Origin: Streptomyces sp. Tue6028 | GTDB taxonomy: Bacteria > Actinomycetota > Actinomycetes > Streptomycetales > Streptomycetaceae | Length of the DNA stretch: 64,000 nt | NCBI RefSeq assembly: GCF_002300165.1 | Contig: NZ_MLCE01000025.1 | Coordinates: 1-64,000, forward strand | Direction: 5' to 3' | In this document: in pieces, positions 41,249-49,439 of the stretch | Position numbering within the stretch: the stretch's first letter is position 1 | Layout: each line of letters opens with the position of its first letter | Notes under the pieces: generated by a model | The model's database searches: none | What the model was told of the DNA's origin: nothing | Seen by the model: the letters and a program-made list of their open reading frames with translations, nothing else | Position numbers and translations under genes: made by a program

Positions 41249-41998
41249 ATGCAGATCTTCGGTGTGGACATTGGCGGATCCGGGATCAAGGGCGCCCCTG
41301 TGGACCTTGACCGCGGGGACCTGGCGCAGGAGCGCTACAAGGTGCTGACCCCGCATCCGGCGACACCGGACGCGGTGGCCGACGGCGTGAAGGAGGTCGT
41401 CGGCCACTTCGGCTGGACGGGCCCCGTCGGCATCACGTTCCCCGGCGTGGTCACCGGCGGTGCCACCATCCGTACGGCGGCCAACGTCGACAAGGGCTGG
41501 ATCGACACCGACGCGCGGGCCCTCCTGGGCGAACGGCTGGGCGGCCTCCCGGTGACCGTGCTGAACGACGCGGACGCGGCCGGCGTGGCCGAGATGCAGT
41601 TCGGCGCCGGCCGCGACCGCCAGGGCACGGTCATCCTCCTCACCTTCGGCACGGGCATCGGCAGTGCCCTCTTCATCGACGGCGACCTCGTCCCGAACAC
41701 CGAGCTGGGCCACCTGGAGCTGGGCGGCCACGACGCGGAGAAGCGGGCCTCCACCAAGGTCAAGGAGGACCAGGACCTCTCCTGGGAGCGGTGGGCGCAT
41801 CGCGTGCAGAAGTACCTCGCCCACGTGGAGATGCTGTTCTCCCCCGAGCTCTTCATCATCGGCGGAGGCGTCAGCCGCAAGGCGGACAAGTTCCTGCACC
41901 TGATCGAGGGGATCAAGGCGGAGCTCGTCCCGGCGCAGCTGCAGAACAACGCGGGAATCGTCGGGGCGGCGATGCGGGCGGCGAAGGCCGGGGGCTGA
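41249..41998 (+). CDS. ppgK: polyphosphate glucokinase
   Basis: A 249-residue ROK-family kinase. The nucleotide site begins with GVDIGGSGIKGAPVDL; LTFGTGIGSALFIDG and ELGHLELGGHDAEKRAS complete the active site, and the missing ROK zinc motif is normal for PpgK. It phosphorylates glucose using polyphosphate or ATP. It fits the window's glucose-releasing GH1 and GH65 enzymes, but its conserved neighbours are ispH and ychF. Confidence 0.95.
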   Translation: MQIFGVDIGGSGIKGAPVDLDRGDLAQERYKVLTPHPATPDAVADGVKEVVGHFGWTGPVGITFPGVVTGGATIRTAANVDKGWIDTDARALLGERLGGLPVTVLNDADAAGVAEMQFGAGRDRQGTVILLTFGTGIGSALFIDGDLVPNTELGHLELGGHDAEKRASTKVKEDQDLSWERWAHRVQKYLAHVEMLFSPELFIIGGGVSRKADKFLHLIEGIKAELVPAQLQNNAGIVGAAMRAAKAGG

Positions 41999-42009
41999 CA
42001 CCCGAGGCC

Positions 42010-42405
42010 GGCCGGACCGGACCGGGCCGGACCGGACGGGACCGGGCCGGGCCGGGCCGGGGCGGTCGCCCGGAGAGGCAGGCGGGGACTCGGACCGGGC
42101 GTGCGACGGGTTCACGGCGGGCTGTGGGGGACTCGGACCGATGGTGCGACCAGGTTCGGGTCGCCGGCGGCGCTGAGGGACTCCGACCGAGCATGCGCCC
42201 GGGTTCGGGTCGCCCGGGGTGCTGGGGGACTCTGACCTGGCATGTGCCCGGGTTTCATGGCGACCAGAGGGCTGAGAGCGACACGGACCGCGCATGCGCC
42301 CGGGTTCACGGACGGTGGGCGGCGAGCGGCACGGACCGTAAGTGCCCCCCGGCTTCACAGCGGGCGGAGAGGCCGGACCCGGCATGCCCCGGGGCCCGGC
42401 GGGGG
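42010..42405. repeat. degenerate ~48-bp tandem repeats after ppgK
   Basis: A simple CCGGA/CCGGG tract (42010-42060) precedes seven degenerate units starting near 42087, 42130, 42179, 42228, 42280, 42329 and 42376. The shared core is GACTCnGACCGnGCATGCGC followed by CCGGGTTC. Unit lengths are 43-52 nt. No start or stop arrangement supports a gene on either strand; the stretch from 41999 to 42405 is otherwise empty. Confidence 0.75.
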
Positions 42406-42966
42406 TCAGACCGGGCGGCGGGCCGCCCGCCGCTGCGCCGCACGGCGGCTCATCAGCCGCACCTTGCGGACGGTCACGATCAGACCCGCGACCAGCGTCC
42501 CCCCGTACAGCCAGCCCGCCTGGAGGGCGAGTGCGGTGACCAGGCCCATGAACCGGCCCCCGAGCCCGCCCCCACTGTCGTCGGCGACGGGCAGCAGCCC
42601 GAAGGTGAAGGCGATGGGGACGACGACGGGCGCCGTCGCCAGGTCCCCCCGCCGCACCCACGCCGCGGTCAGCGCGCACACCGGCAGGAACAGCACCCCG
42701 TACACCACCATCGACGCCCCGAACAGCAACTGGTCGAGGCAGGCCAGCGCGAACATCGTCACGCCGCAGAACAGCCCGGTGCCCAGCCCCGTGAGCCGGG
42801 GGTTCGGCATGCGCCGCGCCGCGGGGGCCCGGGGCGGCGGCGGGGGCCGTCGCACCACGGGCGCGGTCCGCCGGACCGCGTCGGCCCCGCCACGTCCCGT
42901 CTGCGCCGGGACGGGCATGCCGCGCCGCGGCCTGTACTGAGGGGGACGCGTCCTGTGTTGCTCCAC
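42406..42966 (-). CDS. DUF6542-like membrane protein
   Basis: A 186-residue protein. The first 50 residues are Arg/Pro-rich and cytoplasmic; four membrane segments follow (GLGTGLFCGVTMFALACLDQ, ASMVVYGVLFLPVCALTAAW, VVVPIAFTFGLLPV, GLVTALALQAGWLYGGTLVA) and a basic tail. I match it to DUF6542 by recall. Function unknown. The start is GTG 42966, 6 nt after TAAGTT, so probably leaderless. It sits between ppgK and ychF on the opposite strand, a conserved Streptomyces position. Confidence 0.78.
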   Translation of the reverse strand: MEQHRTRPPQYRPRRGMPVPAQTGRGGADAVRRTAPVVRRPPPPPRAPAARRMPNPRLTGLGTGLFCGVTMFALACLDQLLFGASMVVYGVLFLPVCALTAAWVRRGDLATAPVVVPIAFTFGLLPVADDSGGGLGGRFMGLVTALALQAGWLYGGTLVAGLIVTVRKVRLMSRRAAQRRAARRPV

Positions 42967-42972
42967 TGGACC

Positions 42973-42978
42973 AACTTA
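42973..42978 (-). promoter_or_regulatory. -10 hexamer TAAGTT of the DUF6542 gene
   Basis: Minus-strand hexamer ending 6 nt before the GTG at 42966. Confidence 0.55.
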
Positions 42979-43188
42979 GGTCGGTTTATGTGCCGAATGG
43001 CCCCACAGACACGCCGATGAGAAGAGCTTGGCCATGCGTTCGATACGCCGCCGGTCCGGGCCCCCGGCACGCCGTAGACTGGTGGATCGGCCCGCGCATC
43101 GCCATGTCGGTCATGCCGGCCAGGAAGGTCCGGGGCCACACGGCTCGGTCCGCACTCCACACCATCCTCACGTACGGGAAGTCGCAAC

Positions 43189-44277
<1,089 letters not shown>

Positions 44278-44318
44278 TCGAACGCCCGTCGCGCGCCGAC
44301 GACCGTCGGGTGCGCGCA

Positions 44319-44358
44319 GCGGAAGGGGCCGGGCTCCCGCGAGCCCGGCCCCTTCCGC
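44319..44358. terminator. hairpin between ychF and the Uma2 gene
   Basis: A 17-bp stem, 44319-44335 with 44342-44358, loop CCCGCG; core GGAAGGGGCCGGGCT. Convergent genes on both sides. Confidence 0.88.
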
Positions 44359-44377
44359 GTTCCGTCGACGCCGACCC

Positions 44378-44959
44378 CTACTTGCCCCTCGGCGGGGTGA
44401 GCTTGTCGAGGTCCAGGCTGATCTCGAAGGGCACGGGGCGTTCCAGGGCTCCCCGGAAGATGCCCGCGGGCGCGTAGCGGCCGGTCGGTTCGTCGAGTTC
44501 GTAGACGCGCACGGCTGGTGCGCCGTCCTCCTCCTCCACGCACCAGTAGTGCGGGATGCCCGCCTCCGCGTACTTGCGGAGCTTGACGGTGCGGTCACGG
44601 TGGGCGGACTCGGTGGAGACGACCTCGATGACGAGTCGTACTTCGTCCGGCGCGAACCAAGTGCGGTCGCCGTCGAAGTCGGCAGTCGTCACGAGAAGGT
44701 CCGGTTCCGGCCGATTGCGGTCGTCCAGCCTGATGGTCATCTCGCGACTGACTCGGGTGTCCGAGGGCGCCTGTTCCATGAGGGCGAGGGTGAGCATGGT
44801 GACGAGGTGGCCGTGCCACCACCGCTGCGGCGACATCATGAAGACGAGGGCTCCGTCGATGAGCTCGGTGTGGCGGGGTGCCTCGGGGAGGCGGTCCAGG
44901 TCCTCCGCGAGCCAGCCTTCCGCGCGCGGTGGGCGCATCCAGTCGGGCAGTGCGGTCAT
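44378..44959 (-). CDS. Uma2-family putative endonuclease
   Basis: A 193-residue PD-(D/E)xK-fold protein. Conserved parts: YELIDG-like HTELIDGALV, then RPEPDLLV, VRLVIEVVSTESAHRDRTVK and KYAEAGIPHYWCVE. The acidic residues and the lysine of the nuclease core are all present. Cellular role unknown; Streptomyces genomes carry many copies. TACCGT ends 6 nt before the ATG, so leaderless. Confidence 0.9.
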   Translation of the reverse strand: MTALPDWMRPPRAEGWLAEDLDRLPEAPRHTELIDGALVFMMSPQRWWHGHLVTMLTLALMEQAPSDTRVSREMTIRLDDRNRPEPDLLVTTADFDGDRTWFAPDEVRLVIEVVSTESAHRDRTVKLRKYAEAGIPHYWCVEEEDGAPAVRVYELDEPTGRYAPAGIFRGALERPVPFEISLDLDKLTPPRGK

Positions 44960-44965
44960 GACTCA

Positions 44966-44971
44966 ACGGTA
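44966..44971 (-). promoter_or_regulatory. -10 hexamer TACCGT of the Uma2 gene
   Basis: Minus-strand hexamer ending 6 nt before the ATG at 44959. Confidence 0.55.
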
Positions 44972-45150
44972 GCGACTCGGCGAGGGCCGGGCCACGAGAT
45001 CGTCAATGGTGCGACCGCCCCGCGGATGCCGGGGCGCGGAGACGGGGCCGGCCGGCGTCGCACCCGTCCCCGCGGCACTGTCGGCGCCGCGTGGAAGGAT
45101 GCGCGCATCGGTGCGTACGGAGCGGTGTGGACGCGGGCGCGGGGGGTGTC

Positions 45151-47619
45151 ATGGCGAGGGGTGAGGCGGAAGCGGCGGCGGGCGGCCCACCGTCCGTCGG
45201 GCGCGCGGCGCGCGAACTGCTCGCCGAGGGCGAGGGGCTGTACGAGGCCGCACGCACCGTCCTCGCCGACCACACCCGTGCCGTCGAGGCGGTACGTGCC
45301 GCCCTGGCGCCGCTCCGCGCCGAACTCGTCGCCCAGGAACTGGAGTCCATCCCGGTCTCACGGCTGAAGGACGTCACCGAGGGGCGACTGCGTCTCGCGG
45401 CGGTCGAGGCGGCCGGCCTCGGCTCGGTGCGCGCGGTGCACGAGGCGAGCCGCTACGAACTGCGGCAGATCCCTGGGGTCGGTGCCCAGACCGCCGACCA
45501 GGCGCTTGCCGCCGCCCGGCAGATCGCCCGCGCGGTCGAGGAGACCGTGTCCGTACGCATCGACGTGGACCACCCCGAACCCCGCACCACCGCGCTGGTC
45601 ATGGCCCTGGGCCGACTGGTGGAGGCCGGGCCCGAGCTGCGCCGGGCGGTCGACGCGGCCCGGCGGCTCGACGGGCGGCTCGGGGTGCTGCTGCCCGCCG
45701 CCCGCCCCGCCGGCGGACGGCTCCGGATGGCCTTCGCGGGGCGCGGCCGACGCCGGGACGCGCTCGCGGCCGTCGCCGGGATCCGCGAACTGGCCGCGGA
45801 CGCCGCGGCCAGGGACGTACGCCTGCTGCTCGCGCAGGCCGCCACCGACCTGCTGCGCGAACCGACCTCAGACATCGAGGCGTGGGTCGACTTCGAGCTG
45901 CGCTCCACGGAGTACTACAGCCAGCTCGCCGAGATCTCCGACCGTCCCGGGGGCGCGGGGGACGTCGAGGCCGCCGAGGGCTTTCTGCCGTCCGAGATCG
46001 CCGAGCGCGTCCACGCGCAGCCGCTCGACGACACCCACCGCCGGGTCTCGCTGCGTGGTTACCAGTCCTTCGGCGCCCGGTTCGCGCTCGCGCAGCGCCG
46101 GGTCGTCCTCGGCGACGAGATGGGGCTGGGCAAGACCGTCCAGGCCATCGCGGCGCTCGCCCATCTCGCGGGGCGGGGCGGCAGCCACTTCCTGGTGGTG
46201 TGCCCGGCCAGCGTGCTGATCAACTGGACCAGGGAGATCCGCGCGCGCAGCACCCTGCGCGCGCTCCCGGTGCACGGCGCGGACCGGCAGGACGCGTACG
46301 CCGAGTGGCGGGAGACCGGCGGTGTCGCGATCACCACGTTCGACGTGCTGCACACGCTGCCCGCGCCGGACGGCGCGGCGCCGGGCATGCTCGTCGTCGA
46401 CGAGGCGCATTACGTGAAGAACCCGGACACCCGCCGCTCCCGGGCCGTCGCGGCCTGGACCGGCCGGTGCGACCGCGTCCTGTTCCTCACCGGCACACCG
46501 ATGGAGAACCGCGTCGAGGAGTTCCGCACCCTCGTGCGCCACCTCCGCCCCGAGCTGCTGCCGGAGATCCACGGCAGCAGCGCGGCGGCGGGCCCGCACG
46601 CCTTCCGCCGTTCCGTCGCCCCCGCCTATCTGCGTCGCAACCAGCGGGACGTGCTCACCGAACTCCCCGCGCTGCTGCACGTCGACGAGTGGGAGGAGTT
46701 CAGCGCGGCCGACCGGCGGGCCTACCGGGAGGCCGTCGAGGCGGGGAACTTCATGGCGATGCGCAGGGCGGCGTACGTGGACGCGGAGAGGTCCGCGAAG
46801 CTCCAGCGGCTGCGCGAACTGGTCTCCGAGGCAGCGGGGAACGGGCTGAAGGTGGTCGTGTTCTCGTACTTCCGTGATGTGCTCGCCACCGTCCGGCAGG
46901 CTCTGGACGACGACGCCGGCGCGACCCCCGAGGAGCCCGGCACCGAGCCGGCCGACCCAGAGCCGACGGACGTCGAGGTGACCGCCTCCGAGTCGGCCGA
47001 CCCAGAGCCGACGGACGAAGACGTGACCGGCTCCGAGCCGGCCGGCGTCGACACCACCGGCTCCGAACCGATCGGCATCGAGGCGACCGGCTCCCGGCCG
47101 ACCGGCGACGACGTGCCCCGCCCCGAAAGCGTGGCCGGGTCCGCGGCCCCAGGAGGTGGGCCGGGCCGGGAAGCCGACGGCGGTCGAGTGTTCGGGCCGG
47201 TCACCGGGAGCGTGCCCGCCGCCCGCCGCCAGCGGCTCGTCGACGAGTTCGCGGCGGCGGACGGGCACGCTGTGCTGCTCTGCCAGATCGAGGCCGGCGG
47301 CGTCGGCCTCAATCTGCAGGCGGCGTCCGTGGTCGTGCTGTGCGAACCGCAGGTGAAGCCGACCCTGGAGCACCAGGCCGTGGCCCGTGCCCACCGCATG
47401 GGACAGGTCCGTTCGGTCCAGGTGCACCGACTGCTCGCCGCGGACAGCGTGGACGACCGGCTCCTGCACATCCTGCGCGACAAGGACCGCCTGTTCGACG
47501 CGTACGCCCGCCGCAGCGACACGGCGGAGGCGACCCCGGACGCGGTCGACGTCTCGGACGGCGGGCTGGCCCGGCGCATCGTCGAGGAGGAGCAGCGGCG
47601 GCTGGCCGCCGGAGGCTGA
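45151..47619 (+). CDS. SNF2-family DEAD-like helicase with N-terminal HhH
   Basis: An 822-residue ATPase. The N-terminal ~270 residues hold a helix-hairpin-helix motif (RQIPGVGAQTADQALAAARQ, ~105-125). Lobe 1 begins with LRGYQSFGARFALAQRRVVL, Walker A GDEMGLGKT (~320), the DEAH box VVDEAHYVKN (~415) and FLTGTPMENR. Lobe 2 has KVVVFSYFRDVL, then an acidic repetitive insert (~585-685), then CQIEAGGVGLNLQAA and ARAHRMGQVRSVQVHRL. It should translocate on DNA and remodel bound proteins. Start ATG 45151 follows GGGGGGTG; an in-frame GTG at 45127 is possible. The gene is followed closely by a convergent SMP-30 gene. Confidence 0.9.
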   Translation: MARGEAEAAAGGPPSVGRAARELLAEGEGLYEAARTVLADHTRAVEAVRAALAPLRAELVAQELESIPVSRLKDVTEGRLRLAAVEAAGLGSVRAVHEASRYELRQIPGVGAQTADQALAAARQIARAVEETVSVRIDVDHPEPRTTALVMALGRLVEAGPELRRAVDAARRLDGRLGVLLPAARPAGGRLRMAFAGRGRRRDALAAVAGIRELAADAAARDVRLLLAQAATDLLREPTSDIEAWVDFELRSTEYYSQLAEISDRPGGAGDVEAAEGFLPSEIAERVHAQPLDDTHRRVSLRGYQSFGARFALAQRRVVLGDEMGLGKTVQAIAALAHLAGRGGSHFLVVCPASVLINWTREIRARSTLRALPVHGADRQDAYAEWRETGGVAITTFDVLHTLPAPDGAAPGMLVVDEAHYVKNPDTRRSRAVAAWTGRCDRVLFLTGTPMENRVEEFRTLVRHLRPELLPEIHGSSAAAGPHAFRRSVAPAYLRRNQRDVLTELPALLHVDEWEEFSAADRRAYREAVEAGNFMAMRRAAYVDAERSAKLQRLRELVSEAAGNGLKVVVFSYFRDVLATVRQALDDDAGATPEEPGTEPADPEPTDVEVTASESADPEPTDEDVTGSEPAGVDTTGSEPIGIEATGSRPTGDDVPRPESVAGSAAPGGGPGREADGGRVFGPVTGSVPAARRQRLVDEFAAADGHAVLLCQIEAGGVGLNLQAASVVVLCEPQVKPTLEHQAVARAHRMGQVRSVQVHRLLAADSVDDRLLHILRDKDRLFDAYARRSDTAEATPDAVDVSDGGLARRIVEEEQRRLAAGG
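46951..47100 (+). repeat. in-frame repeats inside the helicase gene
   Basis: Two nearly identical 45-bp units (46951-46995, 46996-47040) encode ADPEPTD-x8; shorter 10-codon units ending in TGSEP/TGSRP follow. The array falls between helicase lobe 2 motifs. Confidence 0.75.
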
Positions 47620-47624
47620 GCGTC

Positions 47625-47670
47625 CCTCAGATCCCGTGCGCCTCAGATCCCGTGCCCTCAGATCCCGTGC
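47625..47670. repeat. three 15-bp repeats over a stop codon
   Basis: CCTCAGATCCCGTGC occurs at 47625-47639, 47641-47655 and 47656-47670. Each unit holds the minus-strand end GGG ATC TGA, so the SMP-30 gene's last codons and stop are triplicated; the first TGA met by the ribosome ends the protein. Confidence 0.85.
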
Positions 47671-48737
47671 ACCTGAGCCACGGTGAAGGGCGTCTCGGGT
47701 GTGCCCGACCCCATCGGCCCGCCCTTGTCGAACTGGGAGCGGACGACGAGCGTGCGGCCGCGGTGGCGGACGAGGGTGGTCGGGATCTGGAGAGCCGGGT
47801 CTGTGACGCTCCGCTCCAGGCGGGCCGAGGTGCCGTCCGCCGAGAGGTGCCAGCGGCTGACGGTGTCGGTCCTGTTCTGGGCGGCCCACAGCGTGCCGCC
47901 CACGAGTTCCAGGCCGTCGCCGTTCACCAGGTCGCCCCCGTGCAGGGTGACCTGTCGTACGGAACCGTCGACGAGGTCCACCCGGTGGAGGGCGCCCGCG
48001 GTCATGTCGACGACGAACAGGTGGCGGCCGCGGGCGACGATGCCGTTCAGGGTGAAGGTGCCCGCGGGGTGGGGTGCCACGGCGCCGCCGAGGTCGTACG
48101 CGGCGGTGAGGTCGCCGCGGCCCCCTCGCGCCACGGCGCGTGCCAGGTCGGCCGGGGTGACCCGATGGACGACCTCGCGCACGCTGTCCGTCAGGAACAC
48201 GGTGCCGTCCGCTGCGATCGCCAGGTCGTTGACGAAGCACGGCGCGTCGCCGGGCACGTCGAAGCGGGCGAGCAGCGCGCGGGTCCGCAGGTCGTACACG
48301 TCGACGCCGGCGGTCGAGTCGGTCACCCAGAGGCGCCCCGCCGCGTCGGTCTTCAGCCCGTTGGCGGTGTTCCGGCCGTCCGCGCCGGCGGGCAGGAAGA
48401 CCTCGGCCGTGCGACGGCCCGGTGCCGCCCGGTACACGGCGCCGGTGGTGTACGAGCCCACGTACAGGTCTCCCGTCCGCGGGTCGGCCGCGATGCCCTC
48501 GGGATAGACGCCGTCGCCGGGCAGCGCGAAGGCGGTGGAGATCCGAGCCCGGGCCGGGGCGGAGGCCCGGTGCGCGGAGGCCGCGGCCGGTGCGGAGACG
48601 GCGACCGCGGCCACGGTCGAGGCGGCGGCGGCCAGGAACGAACGGCGCGGCAGCGAGGAGGGCTGCCGGGAGGGGCTCTCCTGAAGCGCGTGACGGGTGT
48701 GGTCCATGAGCGGAGGGTGCTGGATCGGACGGGACAC
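47658..48737 (-). CDS. secreted SMP-30/gluconolactonase-like protein
   Basis: A 359-residue exported protein. The N-terminus has a twin-arginine-like signal (LPRRSFLAAAASTVAAVAVS), then a six-bladed propeller of the SMP-30/LRE type (GVYPEGIAADPRTGDLYVGS, NGLKTDAAGRLWVTDS, FVNDLAIAADGTVFLTDS, LVNGDGLELVGGTLWAAQ). Such propellers often act as lactonases or ligand sensors; substrate unknown. The GTG at 48737 is chosen because GAGAGGC lies 6 nt upstream; the ATG ten codons later has no site. Controlled by the divergent MarR regulator through an operator within its promoter. Confidence 0.87.
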   Translation of the reverse strand: MSRPIQHPPLMDHTRHALQESPSRQPSSLPRRSFLAAAASTVAAVAVSAPAAASAHRASAPARARISTAFALPGDGVYPEGIAADPRTGDLYVGSYTTGAVYRAAPGRRTAEVFLPAGADGRNTANGLKTDAAGRLWVTDSTAGVDVYDLRTRALLARFDVPGDAPCFVNDLAIAADGTVFLTDSVREVVHRVTPADLARAVARGGRGDLTAAYDLGGAVAPHPAGTFTLNGIVARGRHLFVVDMTAGALHRVDLVDGSVRQVTLHGGDLVNGDGLELVGGTLWAAQNRTDTVSRWHLSADGTSARLERSVTDPALQIPTTLVRHRGRTLVVRSQFDKGGPMGSGTPETPFTVAQVHGI

Positions 48738-48839
48738 GACGGTGCCTCTCGGTCGGCTTCTCGAATTCCATGGCACGAGCAAGGAGCAAGGAGCAAGGAG
48801 CTAAGGGCAGCGAGCATCTGGCGATGAGCGATGCATGCG

Positions 48840-48869
48840 AATCTATGTTAGAGCTCTAATCATCGTCAA
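48840..48869 (-). promoter_or_regulatory. SMP-30 promoter with MarR operator in its spacer
   Basis: Minus strand TTGACG (48869-48864), 18-bp spacer, TAGATT (48845-48840). The spacer contains TTAGAGCTCTAA (48848-48859), a perfect 12-bp palindrome. A MarR dimer there would block RNA polymerase. The leader (about 48738-48833) carries repeats of GCAAGGA. Confidence 0.75.
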
Positions 48870-48923
48870 TGTATTTATTGATGGGTGGGTACTCATCTTC
48901 GTATCGCCTGTACGGTGCGCCGC

Positions 48924-48929
48924 TACCAT
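48924..48929 (+). promoter_or_regulatory. -10 hexamer TACCAT of marR
   Basis: Ends 6 nt before the ATG at 48936; decides this start over the in-frame ATG at 48945. Confidence 0.55.
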
Positions 48930-48935
48930 GCGGAG

Positions 48936-49376
48936 ATGACGTCCATGCCCGTGTCCGAGCGCCTCGGCTCCCACCTCAAGCGGGCCGAACAGGCTCTCAA
49001 CGCGACCAAGACCGCGGTCCTCAAACCGGCGGGCGTGACCGTCGCCCAGTACTCGGCGCTGCTCCACCTCGGCGCCAACCCCGGCATCTCGGCGGCGGCC
49101 CTGGCCCGCCTGTGCGCGGTCACGCCCCCGACCATGAACACGGTCCTGAAGAACCTCCAGGACCGCGGGCTCATCGAGCGCACTCCGCACGAGTGGCACA
49201 AGAACGTCCTGGAGACCCGGCTCACCGACGAAGGACGCTCCGTCCTGGCCGACGCGGACGCACGCGCGGTGCGGGTCGAACGCGCCCTCGCCGCCGAGTT
49301 CACCGACGAGGAGCGCGCGACGCTGGTCGGCCTCGTCGGCCGGTGCGTCGCACTCCTGGAGAAGGAACGCCCCTAG
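48936..49376 (+). CDS. MarR-family transcriptional regulator
   Basis: A 146-residue regulator with the MarR winged helix: VAQYSALLHLGANPGISAAA, CAVTPPTMNTVLKNLQDRGL and the wing RTPHEWHKNVLETRLTDEG. It is divergent from the SMP-30 gene, whose promoter holds a MarR-like palindrome. It probably represses that gene until a small lipophilic or phenolic ligand binds; the ligand is unknown. Confidence 0.9.
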   Translation: MTSMPVSERLGSHLKRAEQALNATKTAVLKPAGVTVAQYSALLHLGANPGISAAALARLCAVTPPTMNTVLKNLQDRGLIERTPHEWHKNVLETRLTDEGRSVLADADARAVRVERALAAEFTDEERATLVGLVGRCVALLEKERP

Positions 49377-49439
49377 GCCCCTAGGCCCCCAGGCCCCCAG
49401 ACCCCCTGGGCCCCCTTGGTCAAGGTCCTCGTTCCGCCG

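Noticed and set aside
42087..42405. CRISPR-like array after ppgK
   Set aside because: Units are degenerate over their full length with no alternation of constant repeats and unique spacers, and no cas genes are present.
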